From NCBI RefSeq assembly GCF_016599855.1, contig NZ_CP067041.1, positions 1,178,001 through 1,242,000 of the forward strand: DNA of 64,000 nucleotides, read 5' to 3'. Below, in pieces: positions 52,297 to 60,345 of the stretch. This stretch comes from Bradyrhizobium diazoefficiens. Its GTDB lineage: Bacteria > Pseudomonadota > Alphaproteobacteria > Rhizobiales > Xanthobacteraceae. Below the pieces are notes generated by a model. That model was given only the letters and a program-made list of their open reading frames with translations. It had not been told where the DNA came from and searched no databases. Both the position numbers and the translations under genes were made by a program. Within the stretch, counting starts at the first letter, position 1. Each line of letters begins with the position of its first letter.

Positions 52297-53406
52297 TTAT
52301 TCGACGGGCTCGGCAACCTGCAGCTCCGGCATCGGAATTTGCGTCGAGAAGACGCCGATCTCCGACACGATCGCCTGCAGGCGGTTGATCGCTGACGCAT
52401 AAGATTCGGCGAACTGCGCGGATTTCACCCGCGGTTGTGACCAGATGGGTTGCAGATCGAGCGCCGCCTGGGTCGCGATCGGCGAATATTTGTCGAACCA
52501 GTCCTGCAGCAGGCGCCGATTGTCCTCACCATGCGCGGCATCGCGCACGAGCGTCGCAAACAGCTCAACCGTATTGGCTAGGTTGCGCTCGTAATCCGCT
52601 TCCGCCGCTGAGATGACGGCGGGCGACGAATAGTCGCTCTGTGTCGCCGCGACCTGCATGATGAAACCAGAGCGGAACAACTCGCCTACCAGTGGCTCGA
52701 ATAGCACGTTGACGATGAAATACTGCTCCAGGAAATCCTCGGCGCCGCGTGCAGATTCCACGAGTTCGCGAGCCTTCTGCCAGATCGAGTTCTCCAGCCA
52801 ATTGCGCTTGCCGGCGTAGACGTCGAAGCCTTCGATGTCGAGCGCGATCTCGCCGAGATAGAGCGTTAGATCCTGCGCCAGCCGCAGCTTGTAGGACGAG
52901 TTGGTCAGGATCGCGTTGTTGACCATTTGGGTATAGCCGTAGCGCTGCGCGCGCATCAGCGCGGTGCCCAGGCCATATTCGGCATGCTTGAAGGCACCCA
53001 GATGATCTTGCAGTATTTTCACCCACGCCTTGTCGAAGCGCCTCGGTGCGCCGGCGCGCCGCGCGTTGTCGACTACGTTCTTGATCGTGCCGCAGATGGT
53101 CGACTGGCGTTGATAGTGCGTCCGTTCCCATTCCTGGTCGGGCGCGCGATAGAGGTGCCAGTCGCTGCTCTTCAGCGCGGTCCACTCCTTCGAGTATGTC
53201 GGCGTGCCGTCCCCGAAGGAAATGATCCAATTCTGGAGGAGGTAGCGTTCGGGGTCCGGCTGGACGTCAACGGTGACGTCCTCGTAATGCGTCGCCCGGC
53301 GCCCCTTCGGCTCGAAATAATTATAGGCTCGGCTATCCGATCCCGGAAAGGTCTTGGCGCCCGCCGCTGCGGACCTCTGCTCCTGCTCCATCACTCGTCC
53401 AGACAT
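52297..53406 (-). CDS. prmC: Diiron monooxygenase hydroxylase beta subunit, 369 aa
   Basis: It shows typical beta-subunit features: RRATHYEDVTVDVQPDPERYL near the start, then WTALKSSDWHLYRAPDQEWE, EYGLGTALMRAQRYG and QDLTLYLGEIALD, as in MimC/PrmC. It has the four-helix-bundle fold of the alpha subunit but lacks the iron ligand pairs. It forms the alpha-beta core with PrmA. ATG 53406 is chosen because GGGAGAAG lies upstream; the ATG at 53433 lacks one. It follows the reductase gene closely on the minus strand. Confidence 0.93.
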   Translation of the reverse strand: MSGRVMEQEQRSAAAGAKTFPGSDSRAYNYFEPKGRRATHYEDVTVDVQPDPERYLLQNWIISFGDGTPTYSKEWTALKSSDWHLYRAPDQEWERTHYQRQSTICGTIKNVVDNARRAGAPRRFDKAWVKILQDHLGAFKHAEYGLGTALMRAQRYGYTQMVNNAILTNSSYKLRLAQDLTLYLGEIALDIEGFDVYAGKRNWLENSIWQKARELVESARGAEDFLEQYFIVNVLFEPLVGELFRSGFIMQVAATQSDYSSPAVISAAEADYERNLANTVELFATLVRDAAHGEDNRRLLQDWFDKYSPIATQAALDLQPIWSQPRVKSAQFAESYASAINRLQAIVSEIGVFSTQIPMPELQVAEPVE

Positions 53407-53439
53407 CGTCTTCTCCCTCTCTCTCTTGGGCATTCGGCC

Positions 53440-54498
53440 TCATGCTTGGGTGGCGGGCGTGAACTTGTCGAAATATATCCTGGCCGGGTCGATATCGGCC
53501 ATTTGTAGGGTCGGCAGTGCGGCATCGATCATCGGCGGTGGACCGCAGCTATAGGCGTCCGCTTCCTCGGTATTCTCCATGTCGAGCAGGTGGCGGCGCA
53601 GCACGTCGTGGATGAATCCGGTTTCGCCATTCCACTCCGAATCCGCTTCGACATGTGACAAGGCGGGAATGAACTTGAAGTCGGGCATCCGCGCTTCAAG
53701 GTCGGCGAAGACGTCGAGCGCGAACAGATCATGCGTTGTCCGGGCGCCATAGAAGAAGCGAACCGGGCGCGTCTCGCCCCTTGCCGCCTGGTCGAGCAGG
53801 ATCGACATCAACGGTGCCATGCCCGATCCGCTGCCGACCAGGATCATCGGCCCGTCGCGCTGCTCGCGACGGAAGCAAGAGCCATAAGGCCCCTTCACCG
53901 TGATCGGATCACCGATCTTCGCCTCGCCGATCGCGGTCGAGAAGGCCCCGCCGGGATAACGCTTGATGATGAACTCCAGGCGATCGGGCTCACTCGGTGG
54001 ATTGCTCATCGAATAGGAGCGCGTGATCTCCGCACCATGGAGCGTCAGGTCCGCAAACTGTCCGGCCCAGAACTTCATCGGCTCGTCCAGGTCGATCGCG
54101 ATGCGAACGATGTCGTGCGTCAGCGGCTCGACGCTCGCCAGCTTTCCGTTGAACGCCTTGACTGCGATCGAGCGCGACAGCAGGTCCTCGTCATAGTTGA
54201 GCAGCTCGACCTCGGCGTCGCTATAGACGAGCGTCCGGCACAACAGGACCTGACCGCTTTCCTTCTCCGGGTCGGACAGCGCGAAGGTCGAATATTTGAG
54301 CATCTCCACATCCCCTTCCTTGAGGATGCATTTGCACGCGGAGCACTGCCCTTCCTTGCAGCCGTGCGGCAGGGCGACGCCCTGGCGGAAGGCTGCGTCG
54401 AGGACGGTCTCACCTTCCTCCACTTCCATCTCGACCCCTACCGGCTCGAGGCGCACCTTGTGCACCGCCGGCCTGCGCTGAGGCATTTCCCGTCCCAT
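53440..54498 (-). CDS. prmB: Monooxygenase reductase (2Fe-2S, FAD, NADH), 352 aa
   Basis: The N-terminal plant-type ferredoxin domain has Cys47, Cys52, Cys55 (GCKEGQCSACKC) and Cys87 (LLCRTL). The FAD domain has RSYSMSNPPSE, and the NAD domain has VGSGSGMAPLMSIL and later a YSCGPPPMIDAAL tail. Electrons go from NADH through FAD and the cluster to the diiron hydroxylase. I set the start at ATG 54498, with CGGAG seven bases upstream; ATG 54504 is too close to it. It lies 71 bp after prmA. Confidence 0.95.
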   Translation of the reverse strand: MGREMPQRRPAVHKVRLEPVGVEMEVEEGETVLDAAFRQGVALPHGCKEGQCSACKCILKEGDVEMLKYSTFALSDPEKESGQVLLCRTLVYSDAEVELLNYDEDLLSRSIAVKAFNGKLASVEPLTHDIVRIAIDLDEPMKFWAGQFADLTLHGAEITRSYSMSNPPSEPDRLEFIIKRYPGGAFSTAIGEAKIGDPITVKGPYGSCFRREQRDGPMILVGSGSGMAPLMSILLDQAARGETRPVRFFYGARTTHDLFALDVFADLEARMPDFKFIPALSHVEADSEWNGETGFIHDVLRRHLLDMENTEEADAYSCGPPPMIDAALPTLQMADIDPARIYFDKFTPATQA

Positions 54499-54575
54499 GA
54501 TCATTCTCCGTGAGGCAGTCGCAGCGGATGCCGGGGAGGCGGCGACGCCACCTCCCCGGCCGCCGGTGGGGGGGG

Positions 54576-56240
54576 TCAGATCCGGCGGATCTTGAAACCC
54601 TTGCGATAATCCTCGACATGTTTGGCCCGCGCCTCGGGCTTCAGTTCGCGCAGCGCGAGCAGCGGGCTGCGGATGGTGTGGCCTCGGACATGGTCAAGCG
54701 TCCACATGTCCTTCTCCTCGAACGACATGTGCGGCTGAGCGATCAGCGTCTTGCCGTCAGGACGCAAGAAGCCCATGTCAACGATGGCGTCGGCGAGATC
54801 CCAGCCGTCATAGACCTCTTCCCACTGGCGGCGGCCTGAGAAGCGGCCCATCGCCGGGGTCGGACGGCCCTGATATTCGGCGGCGAACGCTTCCTTGTGG
54901 GTCCAACGGTCGACCTCGCTGGCATAAGTGAACAGCTCGCCGTCCACCTCGTCGACGCAGAAGTCCTCGCGGATGACGCACGGCACCAGGCTCGACCAGC
55001 AGCGATGCGGATAAACGTAGCCGGTGTCGGCGAAGGTGATGATCTCGCTGCCGGGTTTGGAGAGTTTCTCGTAATTCTCCCACCAGGCGCCGAACTCGTC
55101 GTACCAGCCCGGATACTTGCCCTCGAACCATTCGAAGTCGCGCTCGGTCTGCGCCTCGATCCGCCAGAAATTCGCCCACCAGCCAGCCGAGATGGCCTGC
55201 GCGAACTTGTGGACATAGCCCTTCTTGACGATCGAATCGAACGCCTCATGGACGTCGTCGTGGTGAATCTTGATGCCGTATTTTTCGAGCGGCAGCATAT
55301 AAGTGCGATAATAGTCCTCGAAAATCCAGCGGTGCCACAGCTCCGCGTAGCTCTCCTTATTCTTGTCGCGATTCTTGGTGCCATATTCGATGATCGTACC
55401 GATCACCGCGTCAACGATCATGTGGTTCTGCCAGAAGGAATAACGAATATCGCGTTCCAACAGCAGATGATTATCTGGCTCCTTCAGTACCGACATCAGC
55501 ATCGAATGGCCGTTGCCGATATGGCGGCTTTCGTCGCTCTGGACCGAGAGGAACACGGTCGGCAACGCGTAGTCGCCGTTGCGTGCGGCCTCCGACGGCA
55601 TCGCCACAAACAGCGTGTTGGTGAACGCCGTCTCGGCGGCGACTTGGAGATAGATATTCGATGCGGTGATCGCATCACCGGTCAGGAAGGCCTCGCCAAA
55701 CTGCCGCCCGATCGTCGTCGCAGCGCATTTGCCGAACGCCTTCTCAGTGATGTCGAACCCGGCCGGATCGATATAATTCTCCATGTACCATTTCTTGAGG
55801 TTCATCTGGATGGTCGAGTGCCGGAACTCGTCCACCATCTGCATCGTCAAGCCGGTGCGCAGATGATCGCCGGGGGCGAGCTGCCCGAGCGGCGCCATTG
55901 ATCGGGCAGCCGAGATCTCGGGGAAGGGGATGATTGCCAGGAACAGCTTCATCCATTCAATCCAGCGCGGCTCGACGTTGCGGAACATGTCGCCGCGCAA
56001 GGCTGCGTCGAGCGCGCCATAGACGCGATTGTCCTTCTCTTCCTGCATAGGGAAATAGGAACGCAGCACCTGCTTCATCGGGTCGCGCGGCGACTTGCTG
56101 ATCTTGTAGTCGGTCGGGACCGCCATCGCGTCCTGCACATAGGACGGGGTCCAGCCCAGATCGGCGATGAGGCGCGTCGCCTCCCCGATACTGATGCCCT
56201 TCTGGCTTGTGATCTTGTTGAGTGTGAGTGGCTCAGTCAT
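54576..56240 (-). CDS. prmA: Soluble diiron monooxygenase hydroxylase alpha subunit (propane/acetone/phenol type), 554 aa
   Basis: Both iron motifs are present: Glu108 then Glu138-x2-His141 (DEFRH), and Glu203 then Glu237-x2-His240 (DESRH). Length and gene order (alpha, reductase, beta, coupling protein, GroEL) match the PrmABCD/MimABCD group rather than methane or toluene monooxygenases. Known members hydroxylate propane at C2, acetone to acetol, and phenol; which substrate applies here cannot be read off. The stretch CWSSLVPCVIREDFCVD near the C-terminus is typical of the group. The ATG follows AAAGGAGATGAGCG. A sigma-54 promoter lies 97 bp upstream. Confidence 0.95.
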   Translation of the reverse strand: MTEPLTLNKITSQKGISIGEATRLIADLGWTPSYVQDAMAVPTDYKISKSPRDPMKQVLRSYFPMQEEKDNRVYGALDAALRGDMFRNVEPRWIEWMKLFLAIIPFPEISAARSMAPLGQLAPGDHLRTGLTMQMVDEFRHSTIQMNLKKWYMENYIDPAGFDITEKAFGKCAATTIGRQFGEAFLTGDAITASNIYLQVAAETAFTNTLFVAMPSEAARNGDYALPTVFLSVQSDESRHIGNGHSMLMSVLKEPDNHLLLERDIRYSFWQNHMIVDAVIGTIIEYGTKNRDKNKESYAELWHRWIFEDYYRTYMLPLEKYGIKIHHDDVHEAFDSIVKKGYVHKFAQAISAGWWANFWRIEAQTERDFEWFEGKYPGWYDEFGAWWENYEKLSKPGSEIITFADTGYVYPHRCWSSLVPCVIREDFCVDEVDGELFTYASEVDRWTHKEAFAAEYQGRPTPAMGRFSGRRQWEEVYDGWDLADAIVDMGFLRPDGKTLIAQPHMSFEEKDMWTLDHVRGHTIRSPLLALRELKPEARAKHVEDYRKGFKIRRI

Positions 56241-56336
56241 CGCTCATCTCCTTTCCCTGGCCCGGCGGGGCTTTTGCGGTTTGGCTGTGACGACATGGCC
56301 CGATCATCAGGCACGGCCACCGCTTGAGTCCGCTCA

Positions 56337-56351
56337 GCAACATACGTGCCA
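56337..56351 (-). promoter_or_regulatory. Sigma-54 (-24/-12) promoter of the prm operon
   Basis: On the minus strand the sequence is TGGCAC-GTATG-TTGC, which matches the RpoN consensus TGGCAC-N5-TTGC at every fixed position. It lies 97 bp upstream of the prmA start. Such promoters need an enhancer-binding activator (MimR/AcoR type in related operons), which is not encoded here. Confidence 0.88.
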
Positions 56352-56421
56352 AGGGAGAAGTGCTGGATTTCTTGGAATAGGCGGAGCGGGGCACGTCATC
56401 GATGCGACACGGCCCGCAACA

Positions 56422-56565
56422 CTATTGTCCCGTCGGTGACGCAGATCTGTTCCGCTGATGCGCGATGCGGGTCCGCCGATCGTCTTCGGCTCTGCACAGA
56501 AACGACCTGTTTCGGTCACCCAAGCGCCTCACCTCCTGCCTGGCATCAAGCATGGCATTTGCCAT
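56422..56565 (-). CDS. Possible 47-aa peptide with strong ribosome-binding site upstream of the prm promoter
   Basis: The frame MANAMLDARQEVRRLG continues to TAG and is Arg-rich. GGGAGGAGGTGAAGCG directly precedes the ATG, an unusually good site. A near-copy of that site (GGAGGTGAGGCG) recurs inside the frame, so the stretch may be a decayed tandem duplication. Coding status is doubtful. Confidence 0.25.
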   Translation of the reverse strand: MANAMLDARQEVRRLGDRNRSFLCRAEDDRRTRIAHQRNRSASPTGQ

Positions 56566-56650
56566 CGCTTCACCTCCTCCCATCAGCTCATGCCAGCCTG
56601 TATCCCAAGCGAACCGCGCGATGACGAGGTGGAGGCTTCATGCCGGTTAC

Positions 56651-56956
56651 GGTGGTTTTGGGAAATTGGCGAAGCATGAGGTGAACCAAAATCGACATCG
56701 AGATGGGAATCTCGCGCCAGTTGGGAGCCGCGGCGCGAACATCTCATTTGAAATTGCAATTTGCTTTTCTTGAGCGATCGCCATCGCGCGATCCGAAATC
56801 CAGAACCTAGGCCGCCTTACTGAGTAACGACAGGCTTGATGGAGGCGTTTTGGATGCTTGAGGCGCAAGGATATATCGCAATTTCGGTCATCTATTTGGT
56901 CGTTGCCTGGGTTCATTGGCGGTTTTCAAACAAAGCTCACGTTGCGACCGGCCAAT
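56651..56956 (+). repeat. Direct repeat DR-R, ~306 bp, right of the prm operon
   Basis: This is the partner of 49445-49747. It begins with the same WEIGEA-stop end of an ImuB-like frame and runs to GGCCAAT in the first micro-gene. Here the sequence continues into intact small genes. Confidence 0.9.
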
Positions 56957-56997
56957 CGACGGCGAACGAATCGAATGAGCAAGGAGCCAGAGAATGA
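56839..56997 (+). CDS. Micro-membrane protein 1, 52 aa
   Basis: The start is MEAFWMLEAQGYIAISVIYL, continuing through a hydrophobic VVAWVHW segment: one transmembrane helix of about 20 residues and a polar tail ending QGARE. It ends TGA inside the ATGA that starts the next small gene. A truncated paralogous copy sits in DR-L. The conservation of the frame between the repeats (changes mostly silent or mild) supports coding. Confidence 0.6.
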   Translation: MEAFWMLEAQGYIAISVIYLVVAWVHWRFSNKAHVATGQSTANESNEQGARE

Positions 56998-57086
56998 CCA
57001 AGGAGACCCTGATCATCTGCGCGAGTTACGCTGCCATCGCACTGATCTACTTCGCGATGGCGATTGCTCATGCGCTGGGCATTTAG
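56994..57086 (+). CDS. Micro-membrane protein 2, 30 aa
   Basis: It reads MTKETLIICASYAAIALIYF and then AMAIAHALGI before TAG: a single transmembrane helix with almost nothing else. AAGGAG lies within the preceding gene's end, and the start overlaps its stop by four bases, so it is translationally coupled. Size and layout recall small accessory subunits of membrane complexes (CydX, KdpF types). No partner complex is next to it. Confidence 0.55.
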   Translation: MTKETLIICASYAAIALIYFAMAIAHALGI

Positions 57087-57133
57087 AAGAAGCCGGCGAG
57101 TGAGAGTGCACTCGCGGGCTCGATTGCTAGCTC

Positions 57134-57892
57134 TCAGGGTTGGGTTTTGTCGGTACTGGCTGGCAATGGCGAGCACCGAACACTACCCATATAACCGAGT
57201 TTCTCAAGGTCGATGGACGAGTTAACGTCGCGATTCAATCTCGGCATCTCCATGACCTTCGATGGGGATGGCACTGCATGAGCCAAAGACAATGTCCGAT
57301 CCCTCACCCCGGCGGCTTGAGTCTGTGCAGGAGGGGAGAACATGACATGTCCTTCCCGATCGCCAAAGGAAGCCCGCACTGTCCTGATCTGTAAGGCGAT
57401 TTCGGAAATCTCATTTTGCCTGTTCTTTAGCTCTGCTGTGACTTTCTCTTGCTGCTTCACAAACGCGGCGAGGACATTCGACAGCGATTCCGAGCGCTCC
57501 GCCTTAAGAGACTGGTTGATCCAGTGCATCTCGGCGACTTCAAATCGCAACTGGAGCGAGAATACGGTCATCGTAATCGTACTCCCAATGAGAGCGACGC
57601 CAGTTATTCCAAACGCCAGACGCAAGCACCATCGACTAGTGAGTATGCGTGCAATGGAGTCTGCAGCAGCGCCGAACCGCCCCTGTGAGTGGAGTTCCTG
57701 AGGCTTCGGATCGCCATGAGACTTTCCCGTCAGCTCGCGCAAGGCTGGCGGCATTTCGGGGCGCAGTCCCGCTGCTCGCAGCTCCTCTCGAACGACGGCG
57801 TCCGGATAATCGAGGATATCCGTATGATCTTCCGGCGGGTTCGCATCGAGGCGAGCCAAGATCGTTTCGATAAGCGATTTACCCATGTTCAC
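57134..57892 (-). CDS. One-pass membrane protein coupled to a sigma factor (putative anti-sigma or sensor), 252 aa
   Basis: About 90 soluble residues (cytoplasmic if an anti-sigma, with a DAVVREELRAAGLRPEMPP block) come first. One hydrophobic segment (LRLAFGITGVALIGSTITM region) follows, then a heptad-like helix (about 120-165, KQQEKVTAELKNRQNEI). The tail contains DREGHVMFSPPA and RDRTLSLAHAVP. Its start overlaps the stop of the sigma-factor gene by four bases, the usual arrangement for sigma and anti-sigma pairs. No ZAS-type HxxxCxxC zinc motif is visible, so the anti-sigma role is inferred from position only. The same tail motif occurs as a fragment at 27.0 kb. Confidence 0.65.
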   Translation of the reverse strand: MNMGKSLIETILARLDANPPEDHTDILDYPDAVVREELRAAGLRPEMPPALRELTGKSHGDPKPQELHSQGRFGAAADSIARILTSRWCLRLAFGITGVALIGSTITMTVFSLQLRFEVAEMHWINQSLKAERSESLSNVLAAFVKQQEKVTAELKNRQNEISEIALQIRTVRASFGDREGHVMFSPPAQTQAAGVRDRTLSLAHAVPSPSKVMEMPRLNRDVNSSIDLEKLGYMGSVRCSPLPASTDKTQP

Positions 57893-58449
57893 TCCTCCAG
57901 ATCGGCGATCTTGGTGCCAGACGGCGGCTTGCGTTTGACGCGCACCTCGTTCCTTCCAAGCTCCAGAATGATGCGGCGCAAATTCTTCTTGAGCGCGTCC
58001 ACTTTTTGAGGAGAAACACTCATGGCCTCGGCTATTTCACGCGAGGTTCTCAGTCCTGCGAGCATATGCATCGCCACCTGGTTGGCCCCTGGATCCTGTT
58101 GTTCGATGAGTTGCGAAAGACTCGCGATCGACAGCGCGTCGTCTTGAGTGGGACGCGCCGGGAAGCGGATCACCGCTTCATCATCGAAATCGAACAACCT
58201 TGCGCCTGGTGACCTCATCTGATCGCTGCGAATGCTTCGCATGATGCCGACGAGATAGACGAAGAGCTCGTATCTTTTTAAGTCAACCGTCCTGGTTGTG
58301 AAGCTCCGCGTAATAGCTTCTTGCGCAAGTTGTTCGGCTTCGTGCCGCCTGTTCGCTCGGCCGGCATTCATCCGATAGGCGACAGCGAGGACTCTCGGAT
58401 AGAGGTCGTCCCAATCGATGTCGTCCACCCAGTCCGGTCGTTCTTGCAT
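57889..58449 (-). CDS. Sigma-70-like (ECF-type) factor, 186 aa
   Basis: The N-terminal half has EQLAQEAITRSFTTR and YLVGIMRSIRSDQMR, the position and character of sigma region 2. The C-terminal half has MLAGLRTSREIAEAMSVSPQ then KVDALKKNLRR, a region-4-like helix-turn-helix. Length is right for a group IV (ECF) factor, although the linker is acidic and long. It is co-translated with the membrane protein downstream. Target promoters are unknown. Confidence 0.75.
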   Translation of the reverse strand: MQERPDWVDDIDWDDLYPRVLAVAYRMNAGRANRRHEAEQLAQEAITRSFTTRTVDLKRYELFVYLVGIMRSIRSDQMRSPGARLFDFDDEAVIRFPARPTQDDALSIASLSQLIEQQDPGANQVAMHMLAGLRTSREIAEAMSVSPQKVDALKKNLRRIILELGRNEVRVKRKPPSGTKIADLEE

Positions 58450-58605
58450 TCTTCACCGCCTTGATCGAGGCAATTCTATTGCCCGCGCCCCATCGGGTTC
58501 GCGAACAGCTGAATCTCATTGGGATAGGCGACCCTGCGGCACGTTTTCATCGCCACTTACACCAAATAAATTCGAGAACATAAAAGTCTTTGCAAAAACA
58601 GCGGC

Positions 58606-58868
58606 TTGTTGTTTTGGCAAGAGACTTCCGGCGGTACCGGCTCGGCGATCCGCGAGCTCGGCTTCGAGGTGTTCAGCTATGGGCTCTTCACGAAGGGCAC
58701 CGTCAAGCAGACGCTCGGGGTGATCATCAGCCGGTCGTCAGGTTGCCGTCCAGCCCGGGCGACATCGTCAGCGCGGATGATGACGGCGTGATGGTCGTGC
58801 CGAAGGCGACCAGCGCCGCTATCGTGAAAATCGCAGCACGAATTGAAACGCCGCTTTCCCGGGCGTGA
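58606..58868 (+). pseudogene. RraA-family (HMG/CHA aldolase-like) C-terminal relic
   Basis: One frame reads SAIRELGFEVFSYGLFTKGT then VKQTLGVI. After a frameshift near 58740 a second reads SSPGDIVSADDDGVMVVPKA. Together they match the 3' part of 4-hydroxy-4-methyl-2-oxoglutarate aldolase/RraA proteins (family: RELG-x-PVF...G...GTVKxTLG...PGDxVxADDDGVVVVP). The N-terminal two thirds are missing. Confidence 0.7.
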
Positions 58869-59337
58869 AGTCCGCATGCTCGACGTGAGCGCGATCCTCA
58901 ACGGCGTGGGTGGCATCAGGCGCCTGACGCAGCCGGTGCCGATGTGAGCGCTCGGTCCAGCTGGCCTACCGGGCAGAGGTAGCCGTCGTGTAAGCGCCTG
59001 AGCTCCCTACGAGTAACGCAGTCCCATTGCCATCACTTGCGAAACCACGGTTGGTTGGGCTTGTGCGGCCAAGCGCGACGGGAGCATTTTGGTATTACCG
59101 CAAGCTCAGCGAGACTTTCGATGCCGTCCTGCCGGGCGCGCCGGCTCAGCAACTCGCTCGGACGGTTTTCATCTTCCCGCTGATCAAATCGGTTCCGCGG
59201 ACGGGTCATCCCGACATTGGCCTTTGGGCTGATCAGGTCCGACGTTCGCGACGACATCTTCTTGTCTTGAAAATCCGCAAGTTCGGATGGATACTTGCCT
59301 CAAGTCGTTGGCCATCATTAATCCGAGGAAGACGATC
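58869..59337. other. Gap with gene fragments
   Basis: A short frame after the aldolase relic reads MLDVSAILNGVGGIRRLTQP before a stop, which may be another gene end. A further open stretch (59027-59260, FWYYRKLSETFDAVLPGAPA) has no start context. No intact gene is supported. Confidence 0.3.
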
Positions 59338-59559
59338 ATGGCGATCCAGATCGTGATGGATAGTACTGGCGACAGCCGTTACTTTTTCAATCCAGACGAT
59401 GCACGAGAGCTCGCAAAGGCGGAGCGGCGGTTCTACGAACTGACCGACGCCGGCTTCACCGCGGCGGCACGGACAGGTCCGGGTCACCTATCGCAAATGC
59501 GATCGTTCGACCCCAACGCGGAAGAAACCGTCTTCTTCCCCAGGCTGGTCGGCGGGTGA
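59338..59559 (+). CDS. Small protein of unknown function, 73 aa
   Basis: It starts MAIQIVMDSTGDSRYFFNPD and continues with a charged helix (AKAERRFYELTDAGFTAAA) and a polar end. It looks like a small soluble cytoplasmic protein with a first beta strand and a helix. The ATG is preceded by CGAGGAAGACG. It lies 12 bp before the next gene on the same strand, so the two are likely co-transcribed. Family not recognised. Confidence 0.7.
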   Translation: MAIQIVMDSTGDSRYFFNPDDARELAKAERRFYELTDAGFTAAARTGPGHLSQMRSFDPNAEETVFFPRLVGG

Positions 59560-59571
59560 TCGGCTCGCGCC

Positions 59572-59994
59572 ATGTTCGGCTTCAGATCATCTCATTCGCG
59601 TGAACGCCGGCGTGCGAGAGCCATTCGAGTTCTCTTCATCAGACACGGCGCCGACAGAACTCCGGAGGGCCGCTCGCTGCAGCTCTTGCGGGAGTGGCTA
59701 TCGCCGGCCCAGCGTGCACAGTTCGCGGGAAGGGGCTATTTCGAGGTCATCGGTGGCGAGACTGGCAGGCAATATAGGATCTACCCGGGTGGGTCGACGA
59801 ACGTCTGCGAGGTCGACGAAAAGGGCTATCCGACGCGCGGCCTGTGTTTCATGCCGCGTGGTGATCTGCCGATCGGAGATGTTATGCTTTCCCAAAAGAT
59901 CGCGCTGGAATGCTGCGAGAACCGCGCGCTCCAGGTGGCCAGGAGGTTCGCACCGACCGGTTTCATGTTCCGGCGAAGCCGGCTCCTTGGTTGA
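59572..59994 (+). CDS. Protein of unknown function, 140 aa
   Basis: After a basic N-terminus (residues 1-45) comes a well-ordered core: LREWLSPAQRAQFAGRGYFE, VIGGETGRQYRIYPGGSTNV, then RGLCFMPRGDLPIGDVMLSQ and KIALECCENRA. Alternating strands and a final helix suggest a compact globular domain. The core may start from a later codon, since the first 35 residues are Arg-rich. It pairs with the 73-aa gene upstream. No enzyme motif was found. Confidence 0.7.
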   Translation: MFGFRSSHSRERRRARAIRVLFIRHGADRTPEGRSLQLLREWLSPAQRAQFAGRGYFEVIGGETGRQYRIYPGGSTNVCEVDEKGYPTRGLCFMPRGDLPIGDVMLSQKIALECCENRALQVARRFAPTGFMFRRSRLLG

Positions 59995-60088
59995 GCCGCA
60001 ACGGCCCTCGCTTAGGCACCGGCGAAAGATGTTGCGTAGCGGAGACCAGGACGTGCTGAATTCGATCGGAACACCTGTGAGTGCCCGG

Positions 60089-60310
60089 ATGACCACAGCA
60101 ACTAAGCTGACATTCGAGGCTATACGTCCTGGGTGTCAATTTCTGATCGCCATCTCCTTCGAGCGGCTCCGACGTGGTGCACACGGGGAGCACGAGATCG
60201 ATCTTGCAGACGACGCCAGTCGGCTCGAACAGGATCTCGTCCGACTGCCGAACTGGCCGAGGGCGCGCGACAGAAGGCGCAGTCCCAATTCGCTTTTCGG
60301 CGGAGCGTAG
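60089..60310 (+). CDS. Possible small protein, 73 aa
   Basis: The frame MTTATKLTFEAIRPGCQFLI continues with ISFERLRRG and IDLADDASRLEQDLVRLPNW. These have helix-like and strand-like periodicity, but the last 25 residues are Arg-rich and the ribosome-binding site is weak. It could be the N-terminal part of a damaged gene. Confidence 0.35.
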   Translation: MTTATKLTFEAIRPGCQFLIAISFERLRRGAHGEHEIDLADDASRLEQDLVRLPNWPRARDRRRSPNSLFGGA

Positions 60311-60345
60311 ACCGGCAGCCATTTCCCTTTCTCTGGACCGAAGGG

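Noticed and set aside
54576..56240. prmA as a methane or toluene monooxygenase subunit
   Set aside because: Gene order with reductase second and a trailing GroEL, and subunit lengths, match the propane/phenol (prm/mim) group instead.
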